A stretch of DNA of 17,998 nt from contig DXFC01000092.1 of the NCBI GenBank assembly GCA_019114645.1, positions 1 through 17,998 of the forward strand. Direction: 5' to 3'. The notes below the pieces were generated by a model. The model was not told the origin of the DNA, did not search any database, and worked only from the letters and a program-made list of their open reading frames with translations. Within the stretch, counting starts at the first letter, position 1. Each line of letters starts with the position of its first letter. Source of the stretch: Candidatus Halomonas stercoripullorum. Its GTDB lineage: Bacteria; Pseudomonadota; Gammaproteobacteria; Pseudomonadales; Halomonadaceae. A program made the position numbers and the translations under genes. Of this stretch, positions 8,801-14,983 are shown piece after piece.

Positions 8801-9976
8801 TTACCGTTCGATGGCCAACGCCACCCCTTGTCCACCACCGATACACAGGGTGGCAAGGCCCTTCTTGGCATCCCGGGCAATCATCTCGTGCAGCAGCGTG
8901 ACCAGGACACGACAGCCGGAGGCCCCAATAGGGTGACCCAGGGCAATGGCGCCGCCGTTGACGTTGATCTTGGCGGCATCCCAGCCCAGCTCCTTGTTGA
9001 CTGAAAGGGCCTGGGCAGCAAAGGCTTCGTTGGCCTCGATCAGGTCGAGATCTTCCAGGCTCCAGCCGGCCTTCTCCAGGCAGCGACGGGTGGCAGGTGC
9101 CGGACCAATGCCCATGATGGCGGGATCGACACCGGCATTGCTGTAGGCGGCAATGCGTGCCAGCGGCTCCAGGCCGAGCTCACGGGCCTTGGCAGCCGAG
9201 CAGAGCATGACCACGGCTGCACCATCATTGAGTGAAGAGGCGTTACCGGCGGTGATGGTACCGTCCTTCTTGAAGGCGGGGCGCATGCCGGCGAGTTTGT
9301 CGGCAGTGACAGCACGCGGATTCTCGTCGGTATCGAAAATCAGCGGGTCGCCTTTGCGCTGGGGAATTTCCACAGGCACGATCTGGCCCTTGAAGCGTCC
9401 TTCCTGGATGGCGGCTGCCGCTTTTTGCTGTGAAGCGGCAGCGAACTCATCCATCGCTTCGCGGGTGATGGTGTATTTCTCCGCCAGGTTCTCGGCAGTG
9501 ATCCCCATGTGATAGTCATTGAAGGCGTCCCATAGGCCGTCGTGCACCATGCTGTCGATGGCCTTCCAGTCACCCATGCGCTGACCGTTACGCGAATTGG
9601 GCAGGACGTGGGGAGCAAGCGACATATTCTCCTGGCCGCCGGCAAGGACGATCTCGGCGTCGCCACAGCGGATGGCCTGGGCTGCCAGGTGCAGTGCCTT
9701 GAGGCCAGAGCCACACACCTTGTTGATGGTCATTGCAGGAACGCTGTGAGGCAAGCCGGCCTTGATGGCAGCCTGACGCGCCGGATTCTGCCCGGCGCCA
9801 GCAGTAAGTACCTGGCCGAGCAGAACTTCATCGACCTGCTCGGGGGCGACCCCCGTGCTGGCCAGAATATCCTTGATCACCAGGGCGCCCAGGTCGCTGG
9901 CGGGAATGCCGGCGAGCGATCCGCCGAAGGCGCCGATGGCGGTGCGGCGGGCGGCAACAATTACCACGTCTTGCAT
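8801..9976 (-). CDS. phaA: Acetyl-CoA acetyltransferase (biosynthetic thiolase, PhaA type)
   Basis: Condenses two acetyl-CoA to acetoacetyl-CoA, or runs the reverse thiolysis. The 391-aa protein has the nucleophilic Cys at residue 88 in NKVCGSGLKA, His348 in GHPIGASG and Cys378 in CIGGGQG, exactly the positions known in Zoogloea/Cupriavidus PhaA. The GQVLTAGAGQNPARQAA stretch is also PhaA-like. This suggests a role in polyhydroxybutyrate or acetoacetyl-CoA metabolism. No phaB or phaC is in the window, so an atoB-like role is equally possible. The start is supported by AGGAG at 9984-9988. It is transcribed toward pnp and lies 93 bp downstream of panD, probably with its own promoter. Confidence 0.93.
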   Translation of the reverse strand: MQDVVIVAARRTAIGAFGGSLAGIPASDLGALVIKDILASTGVAPEQVDEVLLGQVLTAGAGQNPARQAAIKAGLPHSVPAMTINKVCGSGLKALHLAAQAIRCGDAEIVLAGGQENMSLAPHVLPNSRNGQRMGDWKAIDSMVHDGLWDAFNDYHMGITAENLAEKYTITREAMDEFAAASQQKAAAAIQEGRFKGQIVPVEIPQRKGDPLIFDTDENPRAVTADKLAGMRPAFKKDGTITAGNASSLNDGAAVVMLCSAAKARELGLEPLARIAAYSNAGVDPAIMGIGPAPATRRCLEKAGWSLEDLDLIEANEAFAAQALSVNKELGWDAAKINVNGGAIALGHPIGASGCRVLVTLLHEMIARDAKKGLATLCIGGGQGVALAIER

Positions 9977-10008
9977 TGAAGTTCTCCTGGACTGTCGATA
10001 TTTACACC

Positions 10009-10038
10009 AGCATAAGCGACGTTCGCGCGTGGCGGCAA
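10009..10038 (-). promoter_or_regulatory. Possible sigma-70 promoter for phaA
   Basis: On the - strand TTGCCG (10033-10038) and TATGCT (10009-10014) are separated by 18 bp. Each matches four of six consensus bases. It lies 33 bp before the phaA start and after the panD stop. This is a weak sequence match only. Confidence 0.35.
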
Positions 10039-10069
10039 TGACTCTCGTCTGGTGTGTTACGTAGCCTGA

Positions 10070-10450
10070 TCAAGCGAACTGGACAGGAATGGCGTGACTG
10101 GTGTGACTGACCTCATTGCCTTCCTGCAGGTAGACCAGGCGGGGCTGGTGGTTGTCCAGCTCGGCTTCGCTGTAGTGAGCATAGCTGCAGATGATCACGC
10201 GTTCGCCGGGGTTGGCCAGATGAGCGGCGGCGCCGTTGATCGAGATGATGCGAGAGCCCTCTTCGCCCCGAATGGCGTAAGTAGTAAAGCGCTGGCCGTT
10301 CTCGACGTTATAGATCTGGATCTGCTCATTCTCGCGAATGCCGGCCATGTCCAGCAGCTCACCGTCGATGGCGCAGGAGCCTTCATAATTGAGTACGGCG
10401 TGGGTAACGCGGGCCATGTGCAGCTTGGCCTTGAGCATGATGGTGAACAT
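10070..10450 (-). CDS. panD: Aspartate 1-decarboxylase proenzyme
   Basis: Makes beta-alanine from L-aspartate for pantothenate. The 126-aa proenzyme is the family length. Self-cleavage occurs between Gly24 and Ser25 in YEGSCAID, where Ser25 becomes the pyruvoyl cofactor. NGAAAHL and YAIRGEEGSRIISING are the other conserved stretches. ATG 10450 gives the E. coli numbering of Ser25 and has AGAGGA 10 nt upstream, so I keep it over the internal Met5. It is the last gene of panB-panC-panD and starts 39 bp after panC. Confidence 0.97.
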   Translation of the reverse strand: MFTIMLKAKLHMARVTHAVLNYEGSCAIDGELLDMAGIRENEQIQIYNVENGQRFTTYAIRGEEGSRIISINGAAAHLANPGERVIICSYAHYSEAELDNHQPRLVYLQEGNEVSHTSHAIPVQFA

Positions 10451-10489
10451 GCAGCTATTGTCCTCTGAATGGATGGTGCGGATGCCGCC

Positions 10490-11338
10490 TTAGCGCGGCA
10501 GAGTCAGGATCAGGTTGTCGATCAGGCGGGTAGTGCCCAGGCGCACGGCTGCCAGCAGCACGGCCTCGCGGGTTGTAGCGGTGACAGGCCCCAGGTCGGC
10601 AGCACGCAGCTCAAGGTAATCCGGCTCGAAGCCGGCGGCACCTAGTTGCTTCAGGCCGCTTTCGAGCGCTGTCGCTACGGGCTCTCCCGCTTCGATGGCA
10701 TGACGCAGTGTCGTCAGTATGCGCTGCAGTTGCGGTGCTGCTGCCCGTTCGTCTGCACTCAGATAGCCGTTGCGTGAAGAGAGCGCCAGACCATCGGCGG
10801 CACGCACGATAGGCACGCCGATGATCTCGATGGGAAAGTGCAGGTCGGCCACCAGCTTGCGAATGACCGCCAATTGCTGGTAATCCTTTTCGCCGAAGCA
10901 GGCGATATCGGGCTGCACCAGGTGGAACAGTAGACTGACTACCGTGGCGACGCCGTCAAAATGGCCCGGGCGTGAGCCGCCACACAGCCCTTCACTGACG
11001 ACCGGAACGCGGACCTGGCTCAGGTTATCCATACCGTGCGGATAAAGGGTCGTCACGGTAGGCGCGAAGAGCAGATCGCAGCCGGTTGCTTCCAGCTGGG
11101 CCTGGTCGGCCGCCAGCGTGCGCGGATAGGCATCGAGATCCTCCCCGGCGCCGAACTGCAAGGGATTAACGAAGATGGTGGCTACCACCACGTCAGCATG
11201 GCGCCGTGCAGTCTCCACCAGGGCCAGGTGCCCCGCATGAAGATTGCCCATGGTCGGTACCAGGCCGATGCGCAGTCCGCGTTGGCGGTATTCGCCCAAG
11301 ACTTTACGCAGCTCGGGAATCTCTTGCAGAGTACGCAT
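10490..11338 (-). CDS. panC: Pantothenate synthetase (pantoate--beta-alanine ligase)
   Basis: ATP-dependent ligation of pantoate and beta-alanine, the last step of pantothenate synthesis. The 282-aa protein is full length. The nucleotidyltransferase motif PTMGNLHAGH has HAGH at residues 34-37, and FVNPLQF, GEKDYQQL and SSRNGYLS are the expected ATP and pantoate contacts. GGAG lies 9 nt before the ATG. It begins 30 bp after panB, so co-transcription is likely. Confidence 0.97.
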   Translation of the reverse strand: MRTLQEIPELRKVLGEYRQRGLRIGLVPTMGNLHAGHLALVETARRHADVVVATIFVNPLQFGAGEDLDAYPRTLAADQAQLEATGCDLLFAPTVTTLYPHGMDNLSQVRVPVVSEGLCGGSRPGHFDGVATVVSLLFHLVQPDIACFGEKDYQQLAVIRKLVADLHFPIEIIGVPIVRAADGLALSSRNGYLSADERAAAPQLQRILTTLRHAIEAGEPVATALESGLKQLGAAGFEPDYLELRAADLGPVTATTREAVLLAAVRLGTTRLIDNLILTLPR

Positions 11339-11368
11339 CAGAGAAGGCTCCAGACAGGCGTAAGTTGT

Positions 11369-12160
11369 TCAGAAGCTATGTTCGGCGGTCGGGAAGCGAC
11401 GCGCTTTGACATCTTCATGGAAACGGCTGAAGGCACCGGCAATGTCCTGGGCCTCGGTCATGTAGTTTTTGACGAAGCGCGGCGTGCGTCCGTGGGTGAC
11501 GCCCAGTATGTCGTGCATGACAAGAATCTGGCCGTCGGTATCAGGACCAGCCCCGATGCCGATGACCGGCACGTCCAAGGCTTCAGTAACGGCACGCCCC
11601 AGGCTGGCGGGTACGCACTCGAGCAGGATAATCGAAGCGCCGGCTTCGACCAGGGCGCGGGCATCCGCAAGGATCGCATTGGCCTGCTCAGCATCGCGAC
11701 CCTGCACCTTGTAGCCGCCCAGCTGATGGACAGTCTGGGGGGTCAGCCCCAGGTGTGCACACACCGGCACGCCGCGGCGGGTCAGCTCGCGCACGCCTTC
11801 GGCCATCCACGCTTCCCCCTCGACCTTGACGATTTCGGCTCCGGCACGCATCAAGGCAGCGGCATCGTTGAGCATGCGTTCGGTGGTGGCATTGCTCATG
11901 AAAGGCAGGTCCGCCATCAGCATGCTGGCACCCTTGGCACGGGCCACACAGCGAGTGTGATAGCAGATGTCGTCCAGCGTAACCGGCAAGGTACTGGTAT
12001 GGCCTTGCAGCACCATGCCCAGAGAATCACCCACCAGCAGAACCTCAATGCCCGCAGCGGCAGCAGCATGGGCGAAGGAAGCATCGTAAGCGGTGAGGCT
12101 GCTGAAAGTTTCGCCTGCGCGCTTGTAAGCCTGCAGAGTGCTTAGCGTAACGGATTTCAT
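11369..12160 (-). CDS. panB: 3-methyl-2-oxobutanoate hydroxymethyltransferase
   Basis: Forms ketopantoate from alpha-ketoisovalerate and 5,10-methylene-THF, the first committed step to pantothenate. The 263-aa protein matches the E. coli length (264). Metal and substrate residues fall at E. coli positions: Asp45 in VGDS, Asp84 in MADLPF, Glu114 in VKVEG and catalytic Glu181 in LLECVP. The start ATG follows a modest GAGAG. The 143-bp gap to folK upstream is long for this cluster and carries a nested inverted repeat, so panBCD may have its own promoter and regulation. Confidence 0.97.
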   Translation of the reverse strand: MKSVTLSTLQAYKRAGETFSSLTAYDASFAHAAAAAGIEVLLVGDSLGMVLQGHTSTLPVTLDDICYHTRCVARAKGASMLMADLPFMSNATTERMLNDAAALMRAGAEIVKVEGEAWMAEGVRELTRRGVPVCAHLGLTPQTVHQLGGYKVQGRDAEQANAILADARALVEAGASIILLECVPASLGRAVTEALDVPVIGIGAGPDTDGQILVMHDILGVTHGRTPRFVKNYMTEAQDIAGAFSRFHEDVKARRFPTAEHSF

Positions 12161-12253
12161 GGCTTGCTCTCGTTGTCTCTTGGCGCCGCTGTGGTGATTG
12201 CAAGTGCCCTTAATCAGGACAGCGACCTGGGTTTGATCAGGAGTGCGCTTGAT

Positions 12254-12327
12254 TGTTACCAGATTACGACAGCTGTGTCGACTGGTAACACCTCTATGCG
12301 TCGCTAGGTGTAATCAGGTAACACCTC
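12254..12327. repeat. Nested inverted repeat and TGTTACC cluster between folK and panB
   Basis: TGTTACCAG (12254-12262) and CTGGTAACA (12282-12290) form a perfect 9-bp inverted repeat around a smaller one, CGACA/TGTCG (12267-12271 and 12276-12280). The 11-mer GGTAACACCTC occurs twice, at 12284-12294 and 12317-12327, the second copy inside the 3' end of folK. No T run follows on either strand, so it is not a simple terminator. The TGTTACC core also flanks the putative cbrB-crcZ control region. A protein-binding site or an RNA structure are both possible. Confidence 0.6.
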
Positions 12328-12804
12328 AAGTGCGTTGGCATCCGCCAAGGTCATCGCCAATGTAGCGATCTCGGCGCCATCCGGTAACGTCAGCTGTGGT
12401 GCCAATTCAGCCATGGGCAGTACCACGAAGGCGCGCGCCTGCAGTTCGGGATGCGGTACACACAAGCGAGGTAATTGCACCTTCTCGCTACCATAAAGTA
12501 GCAGGTCGAGATCGAGAGTGCGGGGACCCCAGTGCTGGCGACGCACCCGGCGATGGCGCTGCTCCAGAGCCTGGAGCTGGTCAAGCAGGGCCAGAGGAGA
12601 GAGCCGGGTTCGCAGCAGGGCAACGGCATTGATGAAATCGGGCTGATTCTGTGGCCCCACCGGGCGGCTGCGATATAGCCGTGAGGCGGCAATATATTGT
12701 GTCAGCGGGAGCCGCGAGAGCTCGGCCAGCGCTTGGCGAACCTGGGCCACAGGGTCGTCAAGATTGCTGCCGATCCCGATGTAGACATCATACGGTGTGG
12801 TCAT
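12304..12804 (-). CDS. folK: 2-amino-4-hydroxy-6-hydroxymethyldihydropteridine pyrophosphokinase
   Basis: Transfers pyrophosphate from ATP to hydroxymethyldihydropterin in folate synthesis. The 166-aa protein has IGIGSNL near residue 10-15, SRLYRSRPVG and PDFINAV, and the signature HWGPRTLDLDLLLYG with Mg-binding Asp98 and Asp100. The start codon overlaps the pcnB stop as ATGA, indicating translational coupling. This pcnB-folK pairing is common in gammaproteobacteria. Confidence 0.96.
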   Translation of the reverse strand: MTTPYDVYIGIGSNLDDPVAQVRQALAELSRLPLTQYIAASRLYRSRPVGPQNQPDFINAVALLRTRLSPLALLDQLQALEQRHRRVRRQHWGPRTLDLDLLLYGSEKVQLPRLCVPHPELQARAFVVLPMAELAPQLTLPDGAEIATLAMTLADANALEVLPDYT

Positions 12805-14195
12805 GAGGTGCCGGGCGAGCTACGGCGGCGGCGTTTGCGGGGGCGCCGACGTGAAGAGCGGCCGGTAGGAGCTTCGCTACTGGCTTTATCTACCAGACGC
12901 TGCTGTTCGTGGCCGTCGCTCTCCTGGTAAGCCGTCCACCAGTCACCGAGACCAGGGTCGATCTCGCCTGCTGCTTCGCGTAGCAGCAGAAAGTCATAAG
13001 CGGCCCGAAAACGTGGATGCTCGCGAGACTGGGCGGCACGTTTGCCACGGCGCTGGGGCAGGCGTAACTGAAGGTCCCAGATATCGCGCATTGGCAGGCT
13101 GAAGCGCTTGGGAATCGAGATGTGTTGCAGTTGGCGCGACAGGGCTTGCTGTGCAGCAAGTTGCAGAGCAGGCACGGGTGGCATGCCGGTAGCACAGAGG
13201 TCAGTCTGGCGACGTTGAACCGGACCCCACAGCAGGGCAGCGAAGATGAAGGCCGGCGTGACCGGACGCTCTTCCTGAATACGCTTGTCGGTGCTGGCCA
13301 GGGCGTGTTCGATGAGGGCTTCCGCCCAGGGTAATTCGGCCATGACCTCATCGGCTTCGGGAAAGAGCATGGCGAACAGGCCGTAGTGGCGCAGCATGTG
13401 GAAGGTCTCCACGCCATGACCGGCCATGAACAGCTTGAGCGCTTCGTCGAACAGCCGGGCAGGGGGGATCTGCAACAGTAGCGGTGCCATATCAAAAATC
13501 GGCGCTTCGGATTCCGGAGCGATATCGAAACCGAGCTTAACAGCGAAGCGAACGGCACGCAGCATGCGTACGGGATCTTCGCGATAGCGGATGCCTGGAT
13601 CGCCGATCAGGCGCAATGTGCGTGACTCGATATCTTGCATGCCGTTGGCAAAGTCATGCAGAGTGAAGTCGGCAATGCTGTAGTAAATGGCATTGACACT
13701 GAAGTCACGGCGAATGGCATCTTCCTGAATGCTGCCCCAAACGTTGTCGCGCAGTAGCAGGCCCTGCTCGGATTGCTGGGCCACATGGTCGGCGTGGTCG
13801 TCGTTGTGGGTGCCACGGAAAGTGGTGACTTCGATTACCTCACGACCAAAACGTACATGGACGATCCGAAAGCGCCTGCCGATGATGCGTGAGTTACGAA
13901 ACAGCTCACGTACCTGTTCGGGGGTGGCGTCGGTTGCCACGTCGAAGTCTTTGGGCATCTTGCCCAGCAGGGAATCGCGAATACAACCACCGACCAGATA
14001 AGCGCCGAAGCCGGCATTATGCAAGCGATAGAGCACCTTCAGGGCGGCTTCGCTGAAGTGCTGACGGGATACGGTGTGTTGATCGCGTGGAATGATACGG
14101 GGGGCTGTCACTCCTCCGGCGGCCTCGTGGGGGCCGAAGAGTGTTTTAAGGTGCGCACCAGGGCTTTGTAAAAAGCGGGTAAATCCTTTGAGCAT
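12801..14195 (-). CDS. pcnB: Poly(A) polymerase I
   Basis: Adds 3' poly(A) tails to RNA, marking them for degradation. From ATG 14195 the protein is 464 aa, close to E. coli PcnB. The nucleotidyltransferase core has LVGG at 67-70, RD at 73-74 and catalytic DFD at 83-85, followed by RRDFSVNAIYY and RYREDPVRMLRAVRFA. The C-terminus is strongly Arg-rich (RRRPRKRRRR), as in RNA-binding tails of this family. The frame stays open to a GTG at 14252, but those 19 extra residues overlap a likely promoter, so I reject them. The SD before 14195 is weak. folK is coupled downstream. Confidence 0.93.
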   Translation of the reverse strand: MLKGFTRFLQSPGAHLKTLFGPHEAAGGVTAPRIIPRDQHTVSRQHFSEAALKVLYRLHNAGFGAYLVGGCIRDSLLGKMPKDFDVATDATPEQVRELFRNSRIIGRRFRIVHVRFGREVIEVTTFRGTHNDDHADHVAQQSEQGLLLRDNVWGSIQEDAIRRDFSVNAIYYSIADFTLHDFANGMQDIESRTLRLIGDPGIRYREDPVRMLRAVRFAVKLGFDIAPESEAPIFDMAPLLLQIPPARLFDEALKLFMAGHGVETFHMLRHYGLFAMLFPEADEVMAELPWAEALIEHALASTDKRIQEERPVTPAFIFAALLWGPVQRRQTDLCATGMPPVPALQLAAQQALSRQLQHISIPKRFSLPMRDIWDLQLRLPQRRGKRAAQSREHPRFRAAYDFLLLREAAGEIDPGLGDWWTAYQESDGHEQQRLVDKASSEAPTGRSSRRRPRKRRRRSSPGTS

Positions 14196-14231
14196 GCGGT
14201 GATTTCGACTCGCAGTGTGCGAAAAACACAA

Positions 14232-14259
14232 AGTGTAGCGGACCGCCGACACCTTGCAA
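14232..14259 (-). promoter_or_regulatory. Possible sigma-70 promoter for pcnB
   Basis: On the - strand TTGCAA (14254-14259) and TACACT (14232-14237) are separated by 16 bp, each with four of six consensus bases. Transcription would start near 14225, 30 nt before ATG 14195. It lies just beyond the putative small-RNA terminator, which fits independent transcription of pcnB. Confidence 0.45.
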
Positions 14260-14273
14260 AGCGACCCTCAAGC

Positions 14274-14300
14274 AAAAGAGGAGACCCGAAGGCCTCCTCT
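14274..14300 (-). terminator. UUCG-capped terminator of the CrcZ-like RNA
   Basis: Read on the - strand, AGAGGAGGCC, loop TTCG, GGTCTCCTCT forms a 10-bp stem with one G-U pair. It is closed by the very stable C(UUCG)G tetraloop, and the T run is TTTT counting the last paired base. No protein gene lies upstream on this strand after the cbrB terminator, so it most simply ends the small RNA. Confidence 0.75.
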
Positions 14301-14359
14301 CACAGGTCATACGGTGCTGCGTCCATGCGGCTTTTTTTTCTTCGTGATGGCACATCGCC

Positions 14360-14415
14360 TTGAATACGCACCACAGTCACCAAGCTCACACTAACTGCGA
14401 CCGCCTCGTATTCAA
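14360..14415 (-). repeat. 9-bp inverted repeat in the 3' part of the CrcZ-like RNA
   Basis: TTGAATACG (14360-14368) and CGTATTCAA (14407-14415) are perfect inverted copies enclosing 38 nt that include a further short CAGT/ACTG pairing. In the - strand RNA this is a long stem between the CA-motif hairpins and the terminator. It has no CA motif in its loop. Confidence 0.65.
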
Positions 14416-14453
14416 AACAATAATCCAGTCACGACGGCATAGGGCTATACCTG

Positions 14454-14714
14454 CCTTCGGCTTGTTGGAGTTGTTGCCGAAGGTGCGCACTTTGCGACCC
14501 TTGTTCTTGTTATGGGTCGGGGTTGGCGCATTGCGTCCTGATGGATCCGGTACTTCGCTCATCGCTATTGTTGTCATTTTTGAGCGCAAGGTGGGCCTTG
14601 GGGCTTTTATTGTTGTTTCCCCTGGCCGCGTCCTTTTTCTAGTCCGCTAGCGTCTTGTTTTTGTTTTGTCGCGCAGACACTGCTGTACCGTTGGCAATTG
14701 TTATTGTTTGTGCC
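14454..14714 (-). repeat. Tandem hairpins displaying A-rich CA-motif loops
   Basis: Six successive hairpins on the - strand each carry a CA-rich loop. Hairpin 1: GGCA/TGCC at 14711-14714 and 14693-14696. Hairpin 2: GTCTGC-GCG with CGC-(TA)-GCGGAC at 14670-14678 and 14642-14652, loop ACAAAACAAAAACAAGA. Hairpin 3: GGGG/CCCC inside GGCC/GGCC at 14594-14627. Hairpin 4: CGCTC/GAGCG at 14582-14586 and 14556-14560. Hairpin 5: CGACCC/GGGTCG at 14514-14519 and 14495-14500, loop ATAACAAGAACAA. Hairpin 6: CCTTCGGC/GCCGAAGG at 14476-14483 and 14454-14461, loop AACAACTCCAACAA. Pairings were found by eye. Confidence 0.75.
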
Positions 14715-14753
14715 TAAGCAGCAGCCGGATGTTGTTTTTCTTGTACTGAATAT

Positions 14754-14769
14754 TGCAGGTCACATGCCA
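14754..14769 (-). promoter_or_regulatory. Sigma-54 (RpoN) promoter of the CrcZ-like RNA
   Basis: The - strand reads TGGCATG-TGAC-CTGCA, with invariant GG (14768-14767) and GC (14756-14755) exactly 10 nt apart. Against TGGCAYG-N4-TTGCW only one position differs (C for the first T of TTGC). The predicted start is near 14743. The adjacent cbrB encodes a sigma-54 activator, the obvious partner. Confidence 0.85.
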
Positions 14770-14840
14770 TGGTCTGTTTTTATGTTTTATAACAATGGCT
14801 TGTGTGTTGCTGGTAGGGGCGGAATGTTGGGCGCCCAGCA

Positions 14841-14897
14841 AAGTGTTACCCTTGTCGAGTTAGGCGAGCACCCTTTGTGGGTGGGAAGGTAACACTT
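14841..14897 (-). promoter_or_regulatory. Candidate CbrB enhancer (UAS) for the CrcZ-like RNA
   Basis: A perfect 10-bp inverted repeat, AAGTGTTACC (14841-14850) and GGTAACACTT (14888-14897), lies about 98-155 bp upstream of the predicted sigma-54 start. That is a normal enhancer distance. A smaller CACCC/GGGTG palindrome (14869-14873, 14879-14883) lies between the arms. As I recall, CbrB sites in Pseudomonas use GTTAC/GTAAC-type half-sites, which agrees. Binding is inferred. Confidence 0.65.
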
Positions 14898-14922
14898 GGG
14901 AAAATCCTGCTCATTTCGTCAT

Positions 14923-14956
14923 AAAAAAACGCCTCCACTGATTTTGTGAGGCGTTT
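14923..14956 (-). terminator. Rho-independent terminator of cbrAB
   Basis: On the - strand AAACGCCTC and GAGGCGTTT (14948-14956 and 14927-14935) form a 9-bp stem with a 12-nt loop, followed by a run of seven T residues (14929-14923). It begins 27 bp after the cbrB stop and insulates the downstream RNA promoter from cbrAB transcription. Confidence 0.9.
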
Positions 14957-14983
14957 ATACCTTGGTCGTAGCGTTGCGTACTG

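Larger units (their letters stand above)
14274..14744 (-). ncRNA. crcZ: CrcZ-like small RNA (Hfq/Crc decoy) between cbrB and pcnB
   Basis: No protein gene is convincing here. The - strand has a sigma-54 promoter placing the 5' end near 14742-14744 and a UUCG-capped terminator ending near 14274, giving about 470 nt (P. aeruginosa CrcZ is about 400). Five strict AANAANAA motifs lie at 14732-14739, 14698-14708, 14655-14665, 14607-14617 and 14501-14511, with looser ones at 14566-14572 and 14462-14475. Such CA motifs bind the distal face of Hfq with Crc. In Pseudomonas crcZ occupies the same cbrB-pcnB interval, is activated by CbrB with RpoN, and titrates Hfq/Crc from catabolic mRNAs. The function here is inferred from position, promoter and motifs. 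The 3' third (14301-14453) has a 9-bp stem TTGAATACG/CGTATTCAA. A 67-codon ORF on the same strand is probably fortuitous. Confidence 0.8.

Noticed and set aside
10055..10060. Single TGTTAC half-site upstream of phaA
   Set aside because: There is one 6-mer without a partner and the next base differs. It is expected by chance.
11036..12145. 369-codon open frame on the + strand opposite panC and panB
   Set aside because: It is antisense to two full-length genes with exact catalytic residues. Long shadow frames are common at this GC content.
12181..12215. Sigma-54 promoter before panB (GGGCAC...TTGCA on the - strand)
   Set aside because: The GG and GC elements are only 5 nt apart instead of 10.
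12254..12290. folK terminator
   Set aside because: The hairpin is strong, but no T run follows it on either strand.
14196..14252. GTG-started extension of pcnB
   Set aside because: It overlaps a TTGCAA-N16-TACACT promoter and adds residues not typical of PcnB. The start at 14195 gives the family length.
14315..14338. Terminator on the + strand (GCTGC/GCGGC followed by eight T)
   Set aside because: The 5-bp stem has a wobble, and no + strand gene lies upstream. The A8 run on the - strand is part of the small RNA.
14386..14589. 67-codon ORF on the - strand (SEVPDPSGRNAPTP...)
   Set aside because: It has no SD and no family I recognise. Its Asn/Lys-rich part comes from the AAC/AAG repeats of the CA-motif hairpins, whose stems explain the sequence better. 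A dual-function RNA is not excluded.
14698..14892. 64-codon ORF on the + strand
   Set aside because: It runs antisense through the sigma-54 promoter and enhancer repeat, with no SD and no recognisable motif.
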